From positions 10,567 to 18,934 of the forward strand of contig DBWK01000107.1 in NCBI GenBank assembly GCA_002308875.1: DNA of 8,368 nt, given 5' to 3'. The first letter of the stretch is position 1. Each line of letters starts with the position of its first letter. Origin of the DNA: Treponema sp. UBA1240. Lineage in GTDB: Bacteria; Spirochaetota; Spirochaetia; Treponematales; Treponemataceae. Below are positions 6,754-8,368 of this stretch, piece by piece. The notes under the pieces are model-generated. The model was given only the letters and a program-made list of their open reading frames with translations, made no database searches and had not been told where the DNA came from. The translations under genes were made by a program, and so were the position numbers.

Positions 6754-6759
6754 ATTATA
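6754..6759 (-). promoter_or_regulatory. Perfect -10 element (TATAAT) for the dehydrogenase-galE-M20-CaCA-EamA operon
   Basis: On the minus strand a consensus TATAAT lies in the 55-base gap after mnmE and ends exactly six bases before the ATG at 6747. The predicted transcription start would be the A of that ATG. The best -35 at 17-base spacing is the weak ATGCAA (6782-6777); the region between is very AT-rich. A ten-base palindrome, ATGCATGCAT (6746-6755), spans the end of the -10 and the start codon and might bind a regulator, though it is also just a short tetranucleotide repeat. Confidence 0.5.
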
Positions 6760-6802
6760 CAAATTAAATTGAATGTTTGCATAGTAGGACAAGCACGCTT
6801 AG

Positions 6803-8215
6803 TTATTTTCCCACGCAAAAAGAAGAAAAAACCGATTCCAGAATATCATCGGGGGTAACTTCGCCTGTTATTTCGGCAAGGGATGAGATTGCGTCCTCTA
6901 TGTCCTGCACTGCCGCATCAAGGGTAAAACCTTCTTCTGAAACTACGAATACGTGATTGACCGATTCAAGCGCCTCGTCAATTAGCTTTTTCTGCCGTTC
7001 GCTTCCAAGGCCCACAGAGGCTTCCTTTTTTTCTTTAGCGGAAAGAAGCTTTTTGACTGAACAAACCAAATCCCGTATTCCGTCCGTGGTTTTGGTACTT
7101 ACAGGAATAATTGGCGTGTCGGGGAAGCTTTGTTTTGCCGTTGCGGTAAGCTCTTCTGCCGTTTTTTGTGCTTTGTCGGATTTGTTCATTAATATTACAA
7201 GCTTTGATTTTTCGTCTTTAAAGTTTTGTATAAAGTCTGTGTCTTCCGCCGTTATTCCTGTTGAAGAATCTATCAGATACAGGATTATGTCCGCCTGTTC
7301 CGTAAGACTTATGCTCCTTTCTACGCCTTTTTGTTCTATTATATCGTCTGTTTCGCGCAAACCTGCCGTATCATAAAGCTGAACCGGAATTCCGTCAAAA
7401 GAGACGGTACTTTCGAGCCAGTCGCGCGTAGTTCCGTGAATGTCGGACACAATAGCACGTTCTTCCTTTAAAAGTACATTGAACAGGCTGGATTTTCCGG
7501 CATTTGTTTTGCCGCAGAGAACAACCTTTGCGCCGTCCTGATAAAGTTTTTCCGTGTCCCATGAGGCGCACAGCGTTTCCATGCGTTTTTTTATTTTACG
7601 CAGTTCTGTTGTGTCAAAACTATCCGCAATGTTTTCTTCATCTTCGGGATATTCAATTTCTACTTCAAGACTAGCTATTACTTTGAGCAGTTGTTGTTTT
7701 ATGTCTTCAATCTCGGAATAAAGAGAACCTTCCAGTCTTTCGGCTGCGCGGGAACGGCTTTCATCGGTTTTGGAGCCTATAATTTCTTTTACGGCTTCGG
7801 CTTTTGTTAAATCTCCCTTGCCGTTGATGAATGAACGGAATGTAAACTCACCTTTTTCAGCCTGTCTGAACCCGTTAGCAAGCAGCAGGTTCAGTATTGA
7901 AAGAATTGTTATTGTTCCGCCGTGGCAGAAAATTTCCACCATGTCTTCGCCTGTATAGCTTTTAGGTGCATGATAAACGGCTGCAAGAACCTCGTCAATG
8001 TTCTGCTCTCCGGCGGGCTTTGAACTGTCCTTTATCCAGCCGTAAACAATGCTGTTCGGTTTTGCATCCAACAATGCCTTTGGACGCGAAAACACTTTTG
8101 ATACAAGCTGAACCGCGTTTCTCCCCGATGTACGTATAACTCCGAGCGCTGCCGGAACAAGGGCTGTCGCAATTGCGGCAATCGGCTCTTCGGGCGTGTA
8201 TGCTTTTTTATTCAT
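6803..8215 (-). CDS. mnmE: tRNA uridine-5-carboxymethylaminomethyl modification GTPase MnmE (TrmE)
   Basis: With MnmG, MnmE installs the (carboxymethyl)aminomethyl group on the wobble uridine (U34) of several tRNAs, using folate-derived one-carbon units and potassium-activated GTP hydrolysis. At 470 residues it has full family length. The N-terminal tetrahydrofolate-binding domain (1-120) contains SYTGEDMVEIFCHGG (86-100). The helical domain contains KGEFTFRSFINGKGDLTKAE (121-140). The inserted G domain has GKTNAGKSS (G1, 235-243), GTTRD (G2, 261-265), DTAGLRET (G3, 282-289) and NKSD (G4, 344-347). The protein ends in the signature FCVGK with Cys467; the usual form is FCIGK. The ATG at 8215 follows AGGA by seven bases. 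The start overlaps the stop of an upstream membrane-protein gene by eight bases, so it is probably co-transcribed with it. mnmG is not in the window. Confidence 0.98.
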   Translation of the reverse strand: MNKKAYTPEEPIAAIATALVPAALGVIRTSGRNAVQLVSKVFSRPKALLDAKPNSIVYGWIKDSSKPAGEQNIDEVLAAVYHAPKSYTGEDMVEIFCHGGTITILSILNLLLANGFRQAEKGEFTFRSFINGKGDLTKAEAVKEIIGSKTDESRSRAAERLEGSLYSEIEDIKQQLLKVIASLEVEIEYPEDEENIADSFDTTELRKIKKRMETLCASWDTEKLYQDGAKVVLCGKTNAGKSSLFNVLLKEERAIVSDIHGTTRDWLESTVSFDGIPVQLYDTAGLRETDDIIEQKGVERSISLTEQADIILYLIDSSTGITAEDTDFIQNFKDEKSKLVILMNKSDKAQKTAEELTATAKQSFPDTPIIPVSTKTTDGIRDLVCSVKKLLSAKEKKEASVGLGSERQKKLIDEALESVNHVFVVSEEGFTLDAAVQDIEDAISSLAEITGEVTPDDILESVFSSFCVGK

Positions 8216-8368
8216 TGTTTTTTCCTGCCGCCAGTTTCATCTTTATGCAAAGCAGGGGAACAGCGTACGCAAACCAGCCGCCGCAGAGTGCCATATGCGC
8301 AAAGTGGAGCAACCTGTAGTTAGGGTTTGCTTTTTCGGGAACAACGAGTCCGAGTACATAATACAGTA
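8208..8368 (-). CDS. C-terminal end of an unrecognised membrane protein (5'-truncated by window edge)
   Basis: The minus-strand frame is open from the right edge (first full codon 8366-8364) to a TAA at 8210-8208, giving 52 residues. It contains a hydrophobic stretch, roughly residues 24-42 (HMALCGGWFAYAVPLLCIK), preceded by a possible end of another one (LYYVLGLVVP, 1-10). A short basic and polar tail, KMKLAAGKNNE, follows. This pattern fits the end of a multi-pass inner-membrane protein. Its stop lies eight bases inside mnmE, in a different frame, and the AGGA before the mnmE ATG is within its last codons; this tight overlap supports a real, translationally coupled gene. I cannot assign a family from the fragment. 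Confidence 0.6.
   Translation of the reverse strand, partial: LYYVLGLVVPEKANPNYRLLHFAHMALCGGWFAYAVPLLCIKMKLAAGKNNE

Noticed and set aside
6748..6792. N-terminal extension of the dehydrogenase from a TTG at 6792
   Set aside because: The extra 15 residues match nothing in the family, and the region carries the TATAAT promoter element.
6791..6800. AAGCACGCTT as a terminator hairpin after mnmE
   Set aside because: The loop would be only two bases and no T tract follows on the minus strand.
6957..7376. 139-codon plus-strand open frame inside mnmE
   Set aside because: It lies wholly antisense to a well-conserved gene; composition is Ser-rich as expected from a shadow frame, and no domain is recognisable.

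Overview
The window is ordinary, gene-dense bacterial chromosome with almost no non-coding DNA. GC content is moderate, coding density is high, and the gene mix is SmpB, MnmE, a rhomboid-like protein, an AlaX-type editing protein and a CaCA antiporter. Together these suggest a host-associated spirochaete of the Treponema type. That taxonomic guess rests on general resemblance of the proteins, not on a search, and is moderate to low in confidence. I see no mobile element, phage gene, CRISPR array, rRNA or tRNA.

Left part, + strand (1-1645): the 3' end of a small alanyl-tRNA editing (AlaX-type) protein, then smpB (trans-translation), then a six-helix rhomboid-like membrane protein that has lost or shifted key catalytic residues. 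smpB has no Shine-Dalgarno sequence. It has a promoter-like pair placed so that transcription would begin at the ATG itself.

Right part, - strand (8368-1622): six complete genes and one partial gene, read right to left. The C-terminal end of an unrecognised membrane protein overlaps the start of mnmE (tRNA U34 modification GTPase). After a 55-base gap holding a perfect TATAAT there is a tight five-gene cluster: D-2-hydroxyacid dehydrogenase, galE, an M20 metallopeptidase/deacylase, a CaCA-type cation antiporter and an EamA/DMT-type transporter. Gaps inside the cluster are 18, 1, 3 and 4 bases, so it is very probably one transcript. It ends tail to tail with the rhomboid-like gene, overlapping it by 24 bp. 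A possible intrinsic terminator for the operon lies inside the rhomboid-like coding region.

How the genes work together: alanyl-tRNA editing, smpB and mnmE are all translation quality or tRNA functions. The five-gene operon mixes central metabolism (2-ketoacid/hydroxypyruvate reduction, UDP-galactose/UDP-glucose interconversion), peptide or acyl-amino-acid hydrolysis, and two membrane transporters. No single pathway unites them.

The observations most worth a second look are the probable loss of catalysis in the rhomboid-like protein, and the repeated geometry of a -10 hexamer exactly six bases before an SD-less ATG at the heads of transcription units, which suggests leaderless mRNAs. I found no convincing novel multi-gene system.
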